Translations under genes and position numbers: made by a program | Notes under the pieces: generated by a model | What the model was told of the DNA's origin: nothing | Database searches by the model: none | What the model saw: the letters and a program-made list of their open reading frames with translations, nothing else | Shown: positions 36,971 to 46,004 of the stretch, piece after piece | How the letters are laid out: each line of letters opens with the position of its first letter | Numbering within the stretch: the stretch's first letter is position 1 | Assembly (NCBI GenBank): GCA_024693715.1 | Contig: JAILKS010000069.1 | Location: 1 to 64,000, forward strand | Origin: Treponema sp. | Lineage (GTDB): Bacteria > Spirochaetota > Spirochaetia > Treponematales > Treponemataceae | DNA: 64,000 nt | Direction: 5' to 3'

Positions 36971-38626
36971 ATGGCTAAACCAATTAAAGTAACTTACATA
37001 AGAGAAGGAAAAGAACATACCGTAGAAACAGAAAAAGGAACACAGGTATTCAGTTTTATGCCTGGATTTTCTTTAAACGGAAATCAGCTTGTTGCAGCAA
37101 AAGTAAACAATGAATTATGTTCACTTGATTCAGAACTTGAGTATGATTGTAAAGTAGAACCAATATATAACAATACACGGGAAGGAATGGCTGTTTACCG
37201 CCGATCTCTTTGTCTTTTACTTGCCGCTGCAGCACATAAATTAAATCCAAATACACGTATTCTTGTTGGAAACAGCATCTGCTACAGTTACTATTATACT
37301 TTTGACGGTGAACCGATTGATGCAGATAAATTAAAAACAGAAATGCAGAAAATCATATCACAGGATATAAAAATAAAATCTGAATACATTTCCTGGGAAC
37401 AGGCTGTTGAATTGTTTGATAAATTAAATCTCAAGGAAACAAGAAAACAGCTTGACCATATGTGCAAATCAAAAATCCACATTAACACAATCGATGATTT
37501 TTCTGACATGTATTTTGGTCCGCTTGTACTTTCTACAGGTGCTTTACAGGTTTTTGATCTTGTAAAATATCAGAACGGATTATTATTAAGATTTCCTAAA
37601 ACAAAGTCTCCGTCAATTTTACCTCCTTTTAAAGATGAATCAAAACTGTTCAGTCTTTTCAAGCAGTACAAAGAATGGGGAAAACGTGTAAATGTTACTT
37701 CTGCGGCATCTTTAAATGAATTGATTGCACAGGGAAAAATTGATGATTTTATTGACATCTCGGAAACTCATCAGCAAAAGCAGATTTCAGAAATCGCATC
37801 ACAAATTGTAAAAAGCAAAAAGGTTCGTGTTGTTTTAATTTCAGGACCATCTTCATCAGGAAAAACAACCTCTGCAAAAAAACTGGCACTTGAGCTTCTT
37901 GCAATGGGCTATCAGCCGAAAATCATAAGCCTTGACTGTTATTATTCAGGACGTGATAAAACACCTTTAGATGAAAACGGAAATCCTGATTTTGAATGTC
38001 TTGAAGCACTTAACATCGATTTACTTAATCAGAATCTTGTTGATTTATTTGAAGGAAAAGAAGTCACAATTCCAAGCTATGATTTCCACACTGGAACAAG
38101 TTATTTTGAAGATAAAAACAAGATGACATTAAAAGATAATGAGATTCTTATTATGGAAGGAATTCATGGACTAAATCCAAAGCTTACTCCAAAAATTCCA
38201 GATGATATTAAATTTAAAATCTATCTTTCTGCCTTGACCCAATTAAATCTTGATGATCATAACAGGGTTTCGACCAGCGATAACCGATTGATTAGACGAA
38301 TTGTGCGCGATAATAATTTCCGTGGAAAAAGCGCAGAAGGAACAATTGAAATGTGGCCAAGCGTTCAAAAGGGCGAAGAGCTTCATATTTTCCCGTATCA
38401 TGGAAATGCAGATGCAATATTAAATACAGCCCTTGATTACGAACTGTCTGTTCTTCGAGTTTATGCTGCACCTCTTTTACGTCGTGTAAAACCTACAATG
38501 AAAGAATATTCTGAAGCACAGAGACTTTTAAATTTCCTTGAAAACTTTGCGACAGTCGCTCCGACAGAAGTTCCTGAACGTTCTATCATACGTGAATTTA
38601 TTGGTGGAAGTGCATTTAATTATTAA
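36971..38626 (+). CDS. TGS-like/uridine kinase fusion (nucleoside kinase)
   Basis: 551 residues. The N-terminal ~60 residues resemble a TGS domain, and residues about 65-230 a ThrRS-like second domain (RRSLCLLLAAAAHKL). A P-loop kinase domain follows, with SGPSSSGKTTSAKK near 293-305, LDCYYSGRD, and IPSYDFHTGT (uridine kinase-like). This fused architecture is known in spirochaetes and Firmicutes as a nucleoside kinase. Expected role: phosphorylating uridine/cytidine for pyrimidine salvage. It ends 11 nt inside the convergent fliJ gene. Confidence 0.9.
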   Translation: MAKPIKVTYIREGKEHTVETEKGTQVFSFMPGFSLNGNQLVAAKVNNELCSLDSELEYDCKVEPIYNNTREGMAVYRRSLCLLLAAAAHKLNPNTRILVGNSICYSYYYTFDGEPIDADKLKTEMQKIISQDIKIKSEYISWEQAVELFDKLNLKETRKQLDHMCKSKIHINTIDDFSDMYFGPLVLSTGALQVFDLVKYQNGLLLRFPKTKSPSILPPFKDESKLFSLFKQYKEWGKRVNVTSAASLNELIAQGKIDDFIDISETHQQKQISEIASQIVKSKKVRVVLISGPSSSGKTTSAKKLALELLAMGYQPKIISLDCYYSGRDKTPLDENGNPDFECLEALNIDLLNQNLVDLFEGKEVTIPSYDFHTGTSYFEDKNKMTLKDNEILIMEGIHGLNPKLTPKIPDDIKFKIYLSALTQLNLDDHNRVSTSDNRLIRRIVRDNNFRGKSAEGTIEMWPSVQKGEELHIFPYHGNADAILNTALDYELSVLRVYAAPLLRRVKPTMKEYSEAQRLLNFLENFATVAPTEVPERSIIREFIGGSAFNY

Positions 38627-39050
38627 TTTTTCTGAATCTTGATGTCGCAAGATCATCAATAAATTCAGATTCTTTATAATCTTCAGCTGCCTTGAAGTCT
38701 GCAAACTGCTTGTCTTTCAGCTTCTCCAGGGCAGTTGTTTTTTTTGTACATTCCATTAATACCTGTCGTTTCTGCTCACTTATAATTTTAGCCTGGGCAA
38801 GCCGTTCAAGAGCATCTTCTTTCTTAAAATCAAGAAGCTTCAGATAATTATTCTGGCATAAAATGTCATCAATATCTTTGGAGCCTTTCATCAAATGCTT
38901 AATCCGAACGTATTCAGAGGCAATAAATTCAAGCTCATTGTTAATCTGATTTTCAACCTCAAGTGATTTACTCAATTCATTTTCTGCGGCTTCTTTTTCG
39001 TAATTTCTTAAATCAAGAACATCCTGAAGTTCATATTTGAATTTTGCCAT
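38616..39050 (-). CDS. fliJ: FliJ-like flagellar export chaperone
   Basis: 144 residues, almost entirely coiled coil (FKYELQDVLDLRNYEKEAA, LKLLDFKKEDALERLAQAK). Weakly conserved in sequence, but length and position directly after fliI are those of FliJ, which links the export ATPase to the export gate. The 3' end overlaps the nucleoside kinase gene by 11 nt on the opposite strand. It is the last gene of the flagellar operon. Confidence 0.85.
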   Translation of the reverse strand: MAKFKYELQDVLDLRNYEKEAAENELSKSLEVENQINNELEFIASEYVRIKHLMKGSKDIDDILCQNNYLKLLDFKKEDALERLAQAKIISEQKRQVLMECTKKTTALEKLKDKQFADFKAAEDYKESEFIDDLATSRFRKINN

Positions 39051-39081
39051 ATGTTAAACTCTTAGATTACCGAAACACAAC

Positions 39082-40455
39082 TTATGCTTTTGTCAAAGGA
39101 CTTTCTGCATATTCTTCTTCAGGAATCTCAATTCCCGATATTTCTGAAAGCATTTTAAGTGTATCTTCCATTTTACATTCATCATCGGTTTCCTGGGTAA
39201 GAAGCTTTTCAATTTTATCATGAAGTTCAATTGCCTGATCAATTTCCGCAGAATTACCCTTCTGATAAATTCCTGCCGTTATCATTGTTTCACGCTCTGC
39301 ATAAACAGCCATTGCAGCCCTTATTTTTCCACAGGCTTCCTGTGTTTTTTTACCTGTAACCCTTTTAGAAATACGACTGATTGAAGCAAGAACATCAATT
39401 GCAGGATAATGAAACATATTTGCCAGCCGTCGTGAAAGAACAATATGACCGTCCAGAGTACCGCGAACCTTATCTACGATAGGATCGTTCATATCATCAC
39501 CATCTGCAAGAACAGTATAAAAAGCAGTAATTGAGCCTTTATCATTCGTTCCCGTTCTTTCAAGCAGTTTAGGAATCATATCGAATACACTAGGCGGATA
39601 CCCCTTTTGAGCAGGTGGCTCTCCGTTTGCAAGTCCAATTTCGCGCTGTGCCTGTGCAAATCGTGTTACTGAATCAAGCATTAAAACAACATCCTTTCCT
39701 TTATCACGGAAATATTCAGCAATCGCGGTACACACATAAGCAGCCCTTAAACGACAGATGGAAGGTTTATCGGAGGTTGCAACAACTACAACCGATCTTT
39801 TCAAGCCTTCTTCACCAAGATCATTATTTATAAATTCAAGAACCTCACGTCCTCGTTCACCGATAAGTCCAATTACGTTTATATCTGCATCTGTATTTCT
39901 TGCAATCATTGAAAGAAGAGTCGATTTTCCAATACCTGTTCCCGCAAAAATACCGACACGCTGACCTTTACCGATTGTAAGCATCGAATCAATGGCACGG
40001 ACACCTGTCTGAATACGTTTATTTATAGGAAGACGCTTCATTGAATCTGGCGCTTCATTCACAACAGGATAATATTTTTCAGGATAGATTTCACCGCCAT
40101 CATCAATTGCATGCCCGGTTGCATCTACAACTCTTCCAAGAAGCTCCGGTCCGACTGGAACCTGAAGAACAGAGCCGGAAGCAATTACCTCACACCCTAC
40201 TTCAATTCCTTTTGTATCACCAAAGGCAGTAAGACGAACGATTGTATTTTCAAGACCAACAACCTCGGCAAGAAGAGATGAGCCGTCAGATAATTTGATT
40301 GTGCACATTTCACCGATTACAGAACGTGGACCGTCACTTTCAATTTCAAGTCCCTTTACCGCAGTTACACTTCCCGTGTATTTGATGGTTTCTGCATCGA
40401 CAACAGTCTCTAAATATTTTGAAAAATTAAAGTCACCGGTATAGGAAGATTTCAT
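39082..40455 (-). CDS. fliI: Flagellum-specific ATPase FliI
   Basis: 457 residues. Walker A is FAGTGIGKSTL (about 170), with VVVATSDKPS, LMLDSVTRFAQAQREI, and GEPPAQKGYPPSVF typical of type III-secretion ATPases. Role: energises export of flagellar components. It lies 13 nt after fliH. Standard length; no anomalies. Confidence 0.96.
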   Translation of the reverse strand: MKSSYTGDFNFSKYLETVVDAETIKYTGSVTAVKGLEIESDGPRSVIGEMCTIKLSDGSSLLAEVVGLENTIVRLTAFGDTKGIEVGCEVIASGSVLQVPVGPELLGRVVDATGHAIDDGGEIYPEKYYPVVNEAPDSMKRLPINKRIQTGVRAIDSMLTIGKGQRVGIFAGTGIGKSTLLSMIARNTDADINVIGLIGERGREVLEFINNDLGEEGLKRSVVVVATSDKPSICRLRAAYVCTAIAEYFRDKGKDVVLMLDSVTRFAQAQREIGLANGEPPAQKGYPPSVFDMIPKLLERTGTNDKGSITAFYTVLADGDDMNDPIVDKVRGTLDGHIVLSRRLANMFHYPAIDVLASISRISKRVTGKKTQEACGKIRAAMAVYAERETMITAGIYQKGNSAEIDQAIELHDKIEKLLTQETDDECKMEDTLKMLSEISGIEIPEEEYAESPLTKA

Positions 40456-40468
40456 TTTTTCCTCCTGA

Positions 40469-41398
40469 TTATTCAGAAACCAAAGAATCCGAACGTTTTA
40501 CATTTTTAACAGGAGAAACTTCAAGAATCTTATTTTCAAGTTCTGAAAGCTGACTTTGAATTCTTGCATCTATTGCGCCAAAGTCAGTTTCTACAACACA
40601 TCCGCCGCGATCAACAGTTGTATCTTCAAGAACAGTAATGCCCTTTACATTTTCCACGTGCTTGATAAATTCATCAACATTTGCAGTAGTAAGCTTTACA
40701 TCCTCAAGATTAACTCTCAAAGTAACATTACCGCGAGTCTTAACCTTTTTAAGAGCGGCAAGAACATTTGCCATAACTACATTCTTTTGATTTTCAGAAA
40801 GAATTTTTATTACTTTTCTTGCCATTAAGATTACAAGCTCAACAATCTGACTTTCAGTTTCTGCAAGGATTTCTTCACGCCGCTGCATTACCGATTCAAT
40901 AATTCTGTGCATACGGTCAACAAGTCGTTCTACTTCCTGCTCACCCTTATCATAGCCTTCACGGTGACCGTCTTCATATCCTTCGTTATGAGCTTCACGT
41001 ACAAGCCTGTCTTTTTCAGCATTTGCATCTGCTATTATACGTTCAGACTCTTCTTTAGCTTTATTAATGATTTCTTCAGCATCACGTTCAGCCTGCGCCT
41101 TCATTTCCTGTGCAGCGTCAGTCTGTCGTTTTACTTCTTCAAAGGCTGTATCTTCAGCACGTTTGATAATATCATCCGCAGTAACCTGTGCTTCATTTAT
41201 AAGATTCTGCTTTTCTACATCCCACTGATTTTTAAAAGCCTCAGCTTCCTTCCTTAAGTCATCAGCAGTAGGTCCTGTATATTCTTCTACGACCTCTTCG
41301 ACTTCTTCTTCTTTCGGAGTATAGTCATGTACGAGAGGTAAAAGAATTTTTGAACTTTCAACGTTTGCTTCGCCCGGGCGAAAAACAGATTTTGCCAT
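40469..41398 (-). CDS. fliH: Flagellar export regulator FliH
   Basis: 309 residues from the ATG at 41398, where AAGGA lies 7 nt upstream; a GTG at 41404 is in frame but off the RBS. Long Glu/Lys-rich coiled coil (about 50-170) followed by a C-terminal V-ATPase-E-like domain ([33 protein letters not shown]). It holds FliI inactive and at the C-ring. The N-terminus carries an acidic [11 protein letters not shown] block before the coiled coil. Confidence 0.93.
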   Translation of the reverse strand: MAKSVFRPGEANVESSKILLPLVHDYTPKEEEVEEVVEEYTGPTADDLRKEAEAFKNQWDVEKQNLINEAQVTADDIIKRAEDTAFEEVKRQTDAAQEMKAQAERDAEEIINKAKEESERIIADANAEKDRLVREAHNEGYEDGHREGYDKGEQEVERLVDRMHRIIESVMQRREEILAETESQIVELVILMARKVIKILSENQKNVVMANVLAALKKVKTRGNVTLRVNLEDVKLTTANVDEFIKHVENVKGITVLEDTTVDRGGCVVETDFGAIDARIQSQLSELENKILEVSPVKNVKRSDSLVSE

Positions 41399-41418
41399 AA
41401 ACACTTCCTTCTATTTAA

Positions 41419-42543
41419 TCAGGTTACTAATTCGTCTTCTCCAGAACGTGCAATTACGATATCTCCACTATCTTCAAGACGTCTGATAATAGATACAATC
41501 TTCTGTTGTGCTTCTTCAACATCCTTGAGACGTACAGGTCCCATGAATTCCATATCTTCTTTAAGCATACTTGCCGCACGCTTTGACATATTTCCAAAGA
41601 TTTTATCCTGAACTTCAGTATCAACAGATTTAAGCGCTTTTGCAAGCTCCTGCTGATCGACATCGCGGAGTACCTTCTGAATAGCACGGTTGTCGAGCAT
41701 AACGATATCTTCGAATACGAACATCCGCTTTTTGATTTCCTCTGCAAGATCAGGATCATCTTCTTCAAGAGATTCAATAATAGACTTTTCAGATGAACGG
41801 TCAACAAGGTTCAAAATTTCTACGATAGCCTCAACACCACCTGCAGCAGTATAGTCTTCAGAAGAAAGAGTTGAAAGCTTCTTTTCCAATACTCGTTCAA
41901 CCTCACGCAAAACGTCAGGAGATGTACGGTCCATTGTAGCAAGCCGTTTTGAAACCTCTGCCTGCATTTCTTCAGGAAGATTCTGAAGGATTACAGCTGC
42001 TTTTCCAGGTTCAAGATAAGCTAGAATCAAGGCAATTGTCTGAGGATATTCCTGCTGAATAAAGTTCAAAAGATGTGCCGGGTCAGTACGACGGATAAAG
42101 TCAAACGGACGAACCTGAAGAGAACTTGTAAGACGGTTGATAATATCAATTGCCTTCTGACTTCCTAAAGATTTTTCAAGAAGCTCACGGGCATAATCAA
42201 TACCACCGGTTGTAATAAAGTTCTGTGCATTCATCAATTCCTGGAACTCTTCAAGAACGGCATCTTTAAATTCAGGATTTACCTTTTCCTGACGTGCAAT
42301 TTCAAAGGTTAAAGTTTCTACTTCATCTTCCCTTAAATGCTTCATGATTTCTGCAGAAACATCAGGGCCAAGAGAAATAAGGAATATGGCTGCCTTCTGA
42401 CGACCGGTCAGACTTTTATAATCCTTGCTGCTTTTCTTTGATGAGGTTGTACCTACTGCAGGTTTTAAACTTCCAGGTTTTGGAACTGGCTTAGGATTAT
42501 TTTTGGTTTTATCTGTTGATTCAATTACTTCTTCATCAGCCAT
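41419..42543 (-). CDS. fliG: Flagellar motor switch protein FliG, with N-terminal extension
   Basis: 374 residues. FliG starts properly at about residue 47 (LTGRQKAAIFLISLG); the preceding 46 are a Pro/Lys/Ser-rich tail (NPKPVPKPGSLKP). Middle- and C-terminal armadillo-like domains follow (FIQQEYPQTIALILAYLEPG, RMFVFEDIVMLDNRAIQKVL), including the charged torque helix. Role: C-ring rotor protein and torque site. GGAGG precedes the ATG; it begins 3 nt after the fliF stop. Confidence 0.96.
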   Translation of the reverse strand: MADEEVIESTDKTKNNPKPVPKPGSLKPAVGTTSSKKSSKDYKSLTGRQKAAIFLISLGPDVSAEIMKHLREDEVETLTFEIARQEKVNPEFKDAVLEEFQELMNAQNFITTGGIDYARELLEKSLGSQKAIDIINRLTSSLQVRPFDFIRRTDPAHLLNFIQQEYPQTIALILAYLEPGKAAVILQNLPEEMQAEVSKRLATMDRTSPDVLREVERVLEKKLSTLSSEDYTAAGGVEAIVEILNLVDRSSEKSIIESLEEDDPDLAEEIKKRMFVFEDIVMLDNRAIQKVLRDVDQQELAKALKSVDTEVQDKIFGNMSKRAASMLKEDMEFMGPVRLKDVEEAQQKIVSIIRRLEDSGDIVIARSGEDELVT

Positions 42544-42546
42544 ATT

Positions 42547-44256
42547 CTATTCCTCCATCAACCAAGTGCGGATAAGCATAGCGACATCTTCCGGATGTTC
42601 TTTTGCCATTGTAATAGCATTTTCCTGAAGCTCCATACGTCTTGTTTCTTCAACAGACATTGTAACTTCCATTCCATCATCTTTAGCATCCCAAAGTGCT
42701 CTTTCACGGGCAGCCTGCTGTTCAGCAAGAAGCTTAGCTTCTCTTTCACGACGACGTCTTTCAATTTCCTTACTGATAACTCTGAATAATATAAATGCAA
42801 TAAGAAAGAATACAATACCTGCAAGAATACAAATGATTACAATTGTACGTTTTTCTTTAGCAAAATAAAGAAGATCTTCGGCATGCTGTTCATCACGACG
42901 GTCATAAGCTATATTTGTTACATAAACCTGATCACCACGATCCCTGTTATAACCGATAGCGCCTTTTACAACCTTTTCTGCCTCAGATATTTCATAAGGA
43001 GTCAGTGATTTATATTCACGCTTTCGCCAGCCTTCATCATCAAGCTCATATTTTCCGGTTTCTTTATTTCGCACAAGGCTCCAGGTTCCGTCAATATTTA
43101 CAGATACAGTAACACGATCTATTTTCGGAGAGGTAATTTCCTGAGTTGTTTTTTCGTTGAGGGCATTATTCTGTGTTAATCCGGTTTCAGATGATTCTCC
43201 GACAACATTAGTCATATCAGAATAAACAGGAGGATTTTCACCTTCTGTACCGGCAGGACCCTCAGGATTATAACCAGTTCCCTTCCACACCTTTGTAACT
43301 GTCTGCTGACTTATTGGAAGATAATCCCTGTATTCTGAATCATCCCATGGTGTATCAGGATTATCTTTTTTCATTTCAATTCCTGAATATACCTTTGATT
43401 CGCTTGTCTTTTTAGACATATCCATATCAACAGAAACAAGAACATCACGACATCTGTCTGTGGTATATGTTTTTCTGAAGGCATCAAGGATTTTTGCACG
43501 GATTTCAGTTTCACGACGTAAAATCAATTTCTGCTGCTTTGAAACAATATCAACAGCATCTGAATCTGCCATTCCCGCAAAATCATTTATCTGATTTCCT
43601 TCTTCATCAGTAATGATAAGATAATCTTCCTTCAAACCCTCAATACCGGCTAAAACAGCCTTCTGAATACCAAGGATTCGTTTTCTGTCAGTTAAAAGTG
43701 TACTTCCTGATTTAGTCTTTAAGATAACAGAACAGGTAACAGGATTTTGAGTTTCTGAAAACAAAGTATTGTCCGGCATTTCAATTGTTACAGTTGCATC
43801 ATAAATGTCCGGATATGATTCAATGAAGCGTTCTATTTCTAGACGTTTTTTCTCTTTCAACTTTACGTTCTGATCCGCATCTGTAGTAGACCAGCTTCTG
43901 TCAAAATAATCAGACCATATATCAATATTAGAAGGAAGGAGATTATCATCATTAAGAAGAATAACAGCCTGTCTTTTTACATCTTTGTTTTCTACATAAA
44001 TGTAGCCGTCATTATCGGTAGTTGCTTCTATTCCTGCCTGATCAAGACGAGTAAGAATCTGAGTTCTGGTAGTTGTATCTGATACTTTATCATTGAATAA
44101 CCTTACAGACGAAGGTTTACCTGAAAGACGCGCTGTTACAATTATAACAACAATGACGACAAGAATTATACCTATTATTATGACTTTCTGAATCGGTTTC
44201 CACTTTGACCAAAGTTCTTTAATCTTAGCGCCAACCTTTTTAAGCCATTCGTTCAT
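42547..44256 (-). CDS. fliF: Flagellar MS-ring protein FliF
   Basis: 569 residues. Membrane helix near 22-43 (VIIIGIILVVIVVIIV), periplasmic ring-building domains with VSVDMD and VTVSVNIDGTW, a second helix near 485-505 (IVIICILAGIVFFLIAFIL) and a C-terminal cytoplasmic helix that binds FliG. Role: MS ring, the base of the motor. It has its own promoter (44309-44337) and an AGGGG site before the ATG. Confidence 0.96.
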   Translation of the reverse strand: MNEWLKKVGAKIKELWSKWKPIQKVIIIGIILVVIVVIIVTARLSGKPSSVRLFNDKVSDTTTRTQILTRLDQAGIEATTDNDGYIYVENKDVKRQAVILLNDDNLLPSNIDIWSDYFDRSWSTTDADQNVKLKEKKRLEIERFIESYPDIYDATVTIEMPDNTLFSETQNPVTCSVILKTKSGSTLLTDRKRILGIQKAVLAGIEGLKEDYLIITDEEGNQINDFAGMADSDAVDIVSKQQKLILRRETEIRAKILDAFRKTYTTDRCRDVLVSVDMDMSKKTSESKVYSGIEMKKDNPDTPWDDSEYRDYLPISQQTVTKVWKGTGYNPEGPAGTEGENPPVYSDMTNVVGESSETGLTQNNALNEKTTQEITSPKIDRVTVSVNIDGTWSLVRNKETGKYELDDEGWRKREYKSLTPYEISEAEKVVKGAIGYNRDRGDQVYVTNIAYDRRDEQHAEDLLYFAKEKRTIVIICILAGIVFFLIAFILFRVISKEIERRRREREAKLLAEQQAARERALWDAKDDGMEVTMSVEETRRMELQENAITMAKEHPEDVAMLIRTWLMEE

Positions 44257-44308
44257 TAGTTCCCCTCCCTTTGAACGAATTTAAAGAAATTTATACTAAA
44301 TTTAATTA

Positions 44309-44337
44309 ATTATATCATAGGAGGGCAAATTTGACAA
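44309..44337 (-). promoter_or_regulatory. Internal promoter in front of fliF
   Basis: TTGTCA (44332-44337) and TATAAT (44309-44314) are 17 nt apart on the minus strand, with TGA just before the -10 hexamer giving an extended -10 (TGNTATAAT). It lies in the only sizeable gap (108 nt) inside the flagellar operon. Confidence 0.7.
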
Positions 44338-44364
44338 CTAATTTAAACAGAATATAGAAAAAAT

Positions 44365-44721
44365 TTATCTTGTAGTAGTAATCTGATCCCAACCGCTGAT
44401 TATACGGTCAATTACATTCTGAGCAAGATTCAGGCTCATTCTAGCCCAAGACATAGCAACTGTAATTTCTTCAGGATTAACCTCTTCAGGATTTGTAATA
44501 AACTTCTGTGTAAGGTCTGCTACTTCAATCTGCTGATCATTAACCTTATTGATTGAATCAAAAATATAATCCTTGAAGCTTTTTGTACCTTCTTTTTCAG
44601 TTGTATGAAGAAGTGTAGTATCATCAAGAGATTTATTTAATGTCTTAATCTGTTTTGTATAACCAAAATGTTCCGGTTCAGTACGAGAAAGCTGTAATGT
44701 TCCGAATTCCTGAATAATCAT
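44365..44721 (-). CDS. fliE: Flagellar hook-basal body protein FliE
   Basis: 118 residues from the ATG at 44721, with AAGGA 7 nt upstream (an in-frame GTG at 44736 is less plausible). The C-terminal half matches FliE (SFKDYIFDSINKVNDQQIEV, VTVAMSWARMSLNLAQNVID). Role: joins the rod to the MS ring; exported early. It follows flgC by 64 nt and is separated from fliF by a promoter-containing gap. Confidence 0.9.
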   Translation of the reverse strand: MIIQEFGTLQLSRTEPEHFGYTKQIKTLNKSLDDTTLLHTTEKEGTKSFKDYIFDSINKVNDQQIEVADLTQKFITNPEEVNPEEITVAMSWARMSLNLAQNVIDRIISGWDQITTTR

Positions 44722-44785
44722 ATATTTTCCTTCCACCCAAAATCTTTTGATTTAAATATATCAGTTTTTTTTAAACTGTCAATGA

Positions 44786-45247
44786 TTATCTGCCTATTTC
44801 CATAGCAGCCATAAACATATCCTTTGCACCATCGATTACCGTCGCATTCGCTTCATATGCTCTTGATGCAGAAATTAAATCTACCATTTCATTTACGATA
44901 TTAACATTCGGATATTCAACATAACCCTTATCAGGACCTGATTTAATTGCATCAGGATGTTCCGGATCCCACACAAGCCGACCTTTTGTTTCTGTATCTT
45001 TAACAATTTCCAGAACTTTAACACCGCGTCCGGGACCGTTATCCTTATCCTGTGGAACGAATGGAGAACGCCACTGAGGATTTTCATCTGCAACCGGTGC
45101 AAGAATTACTCTTGAACGTTTAAAAGCACCGCCTTCGGGTGTACGTGTTGTAGAAGCATTGGCGATATTATTTGATATTACATCGCTTCTTGTTCTTTCT
45201 GCCTTCATTCCTGTTGTTGCTATATTTATACTTGTAAAAATTCCCAT
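44786..45247 (-). CDS. flgC: Flagellar basal-body rod protein FlgC
   Basis: 153 residues. FTSINIATTGMKAERTRSDV at the start and NVNIVNEMVDLISASRAYEA at the C-terminus are the terminal helices of rod proteins. Middle loop residues (VILAPVADENPQWRSPF) are typical of FlgC. Proximal rod component in the periplasm. It follows flgB by 18 nt. Confidence 0.96.
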   Translation of the reverse strand: MGIFTSINIATTGMKAERTRSDVISNNIANASTTRTPEGGAFKRSRVILAPVADENPQWRSPFVPQDKDNGPGRGVKVLEIVKDTETKGRLVWDPEHPDAIKSGPDKGYVEYPNVNIVNEMVDLISASRAYEANATVIDGAKDMFMAAMEIGR

Positions 45248-45265
45248 GTTAGTTTTATACTCCTA

Positions 45266-45691
45266 TTATTTCTTCATTGCAGTATTTACCTGCTCAAATT
45301 CAAAATTTGTAAGCTGAGTTAATAATCTGTACTGCATCTGAAGCTGAACAATATTGTTTGCTTCAGTTTCTGCATCAACGTTATTACCGTTATTTTTTAC
45401 AGTTGATACCCAGTCTGTTACGCGTCTTGGCTCAACCTTCCTGTAATCATAAGGAACATTAATCTGAATATGACGAGGATCTGTTGTTGTAAGATGAAAA
45501 GAATTTTTAGCGATTTCTTCAGAATCAAAAGCCCGTTTTAATTCACTTTCGAAATTTACAATCTGTCTTTTATAATTAGGTACTTCTATGTTAGTAAGAT
45601 TGTTCGCAGTTACCTGATATCGAAGATTTGTTACATTCATTTCACGCTGCAGCAAATCTATTGAACGTGTAAAACTATTCATGACAGTCAT
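45266..45691 (-). CDS. flgB: Flagellar basal-body rod protein FlgB
   Basis: 141 residues (138 from the ATG at 45682). NLRYQVTANNLTNIEVPNYK is the rod-protein signature. AGGAGG lies 2 nt before the ATG at 45691 and 11 nt before that at 45682; neither spacing is ideal, so the start is uncertain. Role: proximal rod. It is the first gene of the operon and lies just downstream of an inverted repeat and an accessory island. Confidence 0.94.
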   Translation of the reverse strand: MTVMNSFTRSIDLLQREMNVTNLRYQVTANNLTNIEVPNYKRQIVNFESELKRAFDSEEIAKNSFHLTTTDPRHIQINVPYDYRKVEPRRVTDWVSTVKNNGNNVDAETEANNIVQLQMQYRLLTQLTNFEFEQVNTAMKK

Positions 45692-45716
45692 TTCCTCCTG
45701 AAGAAAATCGGATTAT

Positions 45717-45761
45717 TTCCGAAAATCCATATATTTATTTACATCTAGTTGATTTTCGGAA
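45717..45761. promoter_or_regulatory. Inverted repeat in the flgB promoter region
   Basis: TTCCGAAAATC (45717-45727) and GATTTTCGGAA (45751-45761) are perfect 11-bp arms around a 23-nt AT-rich centre. A related GAAAATCGG lies at about 45703-45711, giving three copies of a GAAAATC core. It could be an operator for the flagellar operon, or a hairpin at the start of its message. It is also the left edge of the accessory island. Confidence 0.45.
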
Positions 45762-45807
45762 AAATGGGGAAATAGTTTAGAAAAAAAACAAATCTTATAA
45801 AAAAAAA

Positions 45808-45951
45808 GCTCACGGCGGATTGGGGGTCGAAAAAAACGCGGGCTCGCCCGCTACACGCTGAAGCACCTTGTAATTATATACTTGCCCACTTTGTGGCCGC
45901 GCTTCAGAGTGTTTTTTCCGCCCCACCCAATCCACCTCCGCTTTTTTCAAT
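45808..45951. repeat. GC-rich foldback element (MITE-like)
   Basis: Two imperfect arms face each other: GGATTGGG (45817-45824) with CCCAATCC (45926-45933), GAAAAAA with TTTTTTC, and ACACGCTGAAGC (45853-45864) with GCTTCAGAGTGT (45901-45912). A perfect GCGGGC-TC-GCCCGC hairpin (45838-45851) sits in the left arm. The tract is much richer in G and C than its surroundings. No gene is supported before the ATG at 46005. A non-autonomous mobile element is possible but no target-site duplication was found. Confidence 0.45.
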
Positions 45952-46004
45952 TAAATTTTGTATCTATACTAGTTTCATCATTTTCCTGCAAGCAACTGGA
46001 TGTA

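Noticed and set aside
40907..41257. 116-residue plus-strand ORF opposite fliH
   Set aside because: Phe-rich mirror of the Glu/Lys coiled coil of FliH; a codon-bias artefact.
45882..46004. N-terminal extension of the YjbR protein
   Set aside because: The stretch crosses the foldback element, is Pro/Phe-rich and unlike the family; the family match begins at the ATG at 46005.
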